64,000 bases of DNA from Glandiceps talaboti (lineage: Eukaryota; Hemichordata; Enteropneusta; Spengelidae), in assembly GCF_964340395.1 (NCBI RefSeq), contig NC_135554.1, positions 3,548,475 through 3,612,474 on the forward strand, given 5' to 3'. Positions within the stretch are counted from its first letter, which is position 1. Every line of letters begins with the position of its first letter. Below are positions 63,241 through 64,000 of the stretch, piece after piece. Under the pieces are notes generated by a model, which was not told the DNA's origin, did not search any database, and worked only from the letters and a program-made list of their open reading frames with translations. Position numbers and translations under genes: made by a program.

Positions 63241-64000
63241 TATCCTAAACACAGACACAATACATCCTAAACACTGACACAATACATCCTAAAAACGCAG
63301 ACACAATACATCCTAAAAACACTGACACAATACATCCTAAAAACACTGACACAATACATCCTAAAAACACTGACACAATACATCCTAAAAACACTGACAC
63401 AATACATCCTAAAAACACTGACACAATACATCCTAAAAACACTGACACAATACATCCTAAAAACACTGACACAATACATCCTAAAAACACTGACACAATA
63501 CATCCTAAAAACACTGACACAATACATCCTAAAAACACAGACACAATACATCCTAAAAACACTGACACAATACATCCTAAAAACAGACACAATACATCCT
63601 AAAAACACACACACAATACATCCTAAAAACACACAGACAATACATCCTAAAAACACTGACACAATACATCCTAAAAACACTGACACAATACATCCTAAAA
63701 ACACACACACAATACATCCTAAACACACAGACACAATACATCCTAAACACTGACACAATACATCCTAAAAACACAGACACAATACATCCTAAAAACACTG
63801 ACACAATACATCCTAAAACACAGACACAATACATCCTAAAAACACAGACACAATACATCCTAAAAACACTGACACAATACATCCTAAAAACACTGACACA
63901 ATACATCCTAAAAACACAGACACAATACATCCTAAAACACAGACACAATACATCCTAAAAACACTGACACAATACATCCTAAAAACACAGACACAATACA
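63241..64000. repeat. 24-bp tandem array, about 31 copies, running off the right edge
   Basis: CATCCTAAAAACACTGACAC with AATA recurs every 22-25 nt with ACAGACAC variants. Reverse frames read as FLGCIVSV repeats, not a gene. If the preceding exon is real, this array lies in its upstream intron. Confidence 0.97.

Noticed and set aside
63245-63948. Reverse frames reading FLGCIVSV / FRMYCVSV repeats
   Set aside because: Multi-frame products of the 24-bp array with indels; no start, signal or domain logic.

Overview
This is eukaryotic, animal nuclear DNA. It is AT-rich, split by spliceosomal GT-AG introns, full of CA/GT, TA, TAA and CAGA microsatellites and above all of long minisatellite arrays, which fill very roughly 40-45% of the window. 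The protein sequences point to a metazoan, most likely an aquatic invertebrate (hemichordate, cephalochordate or lophotrochozoan grade); I cannot name the species. There are no bacterial operons, tRNA/rRNA genes or CRISPR arrays.

One large gene covers the left 38 kb on the minus strand: the HECT E3 ubiquitin ligase UBE3C. I could place 21 consecutive coding exons, from the start codon at 38064 to an exon ending at 120. Their lengths sum to 3141 nt (1047 codons) and every junction phase agrees. The last coding part, with the catalytic HECT cysteine and C-terminus, lies beyond the left edge. A second minus-strand gene, a two-exon nucleoredoxin-like (NXNL2-type) thioredoxin-fold protein of 153 aa, lies at 45573-49605. 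A possible terminal exon of a third minus-strand gene is at 62850-63006 (weak).

The most striking feature is where the tandem repeats sit. Three large arrays in UBE3C have units that contain a real splice junction of the adjacent exon: 47 bp x 114 at the exon 21 acceptor, 28 bp x about 50 at the exon 15 acceptor, and about 62 bp x 33 at the exon 11 donor. Two further junctions (exon 3 donor, exon 13 acceptor) are present as exactly two tandem copies, which look like early stages of the same process. In NXNL2 an 82-bp array of about 34 copies derives from the exon 2 boundary but has lost the acceptor. The pre-mRNAs would therefore carry dozens to over a hundred decoy splice sites or exon-edge fragments.

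Right of UBE3C, 38.6-42.7 kb and 51.7-60.2 kb form a large inverted repeat (37-bp, 52-bp and 26-bp arrays plus nearly identical unique DNA) flanking an about 9 kb spacer that holds the whole NXNL2 gene. The right copy of the 26-bp array has grown to about 6 kb. Other elements are a 540-bp terminal-inverted-repeat element at 13.05 kb, foldback elements at 18.2 and 42.8 kb, and two copies of a dispersed repeat family (19.4-20.1 and 58.4-59.05 kb). The 24-bp array at the right end runs off the window.
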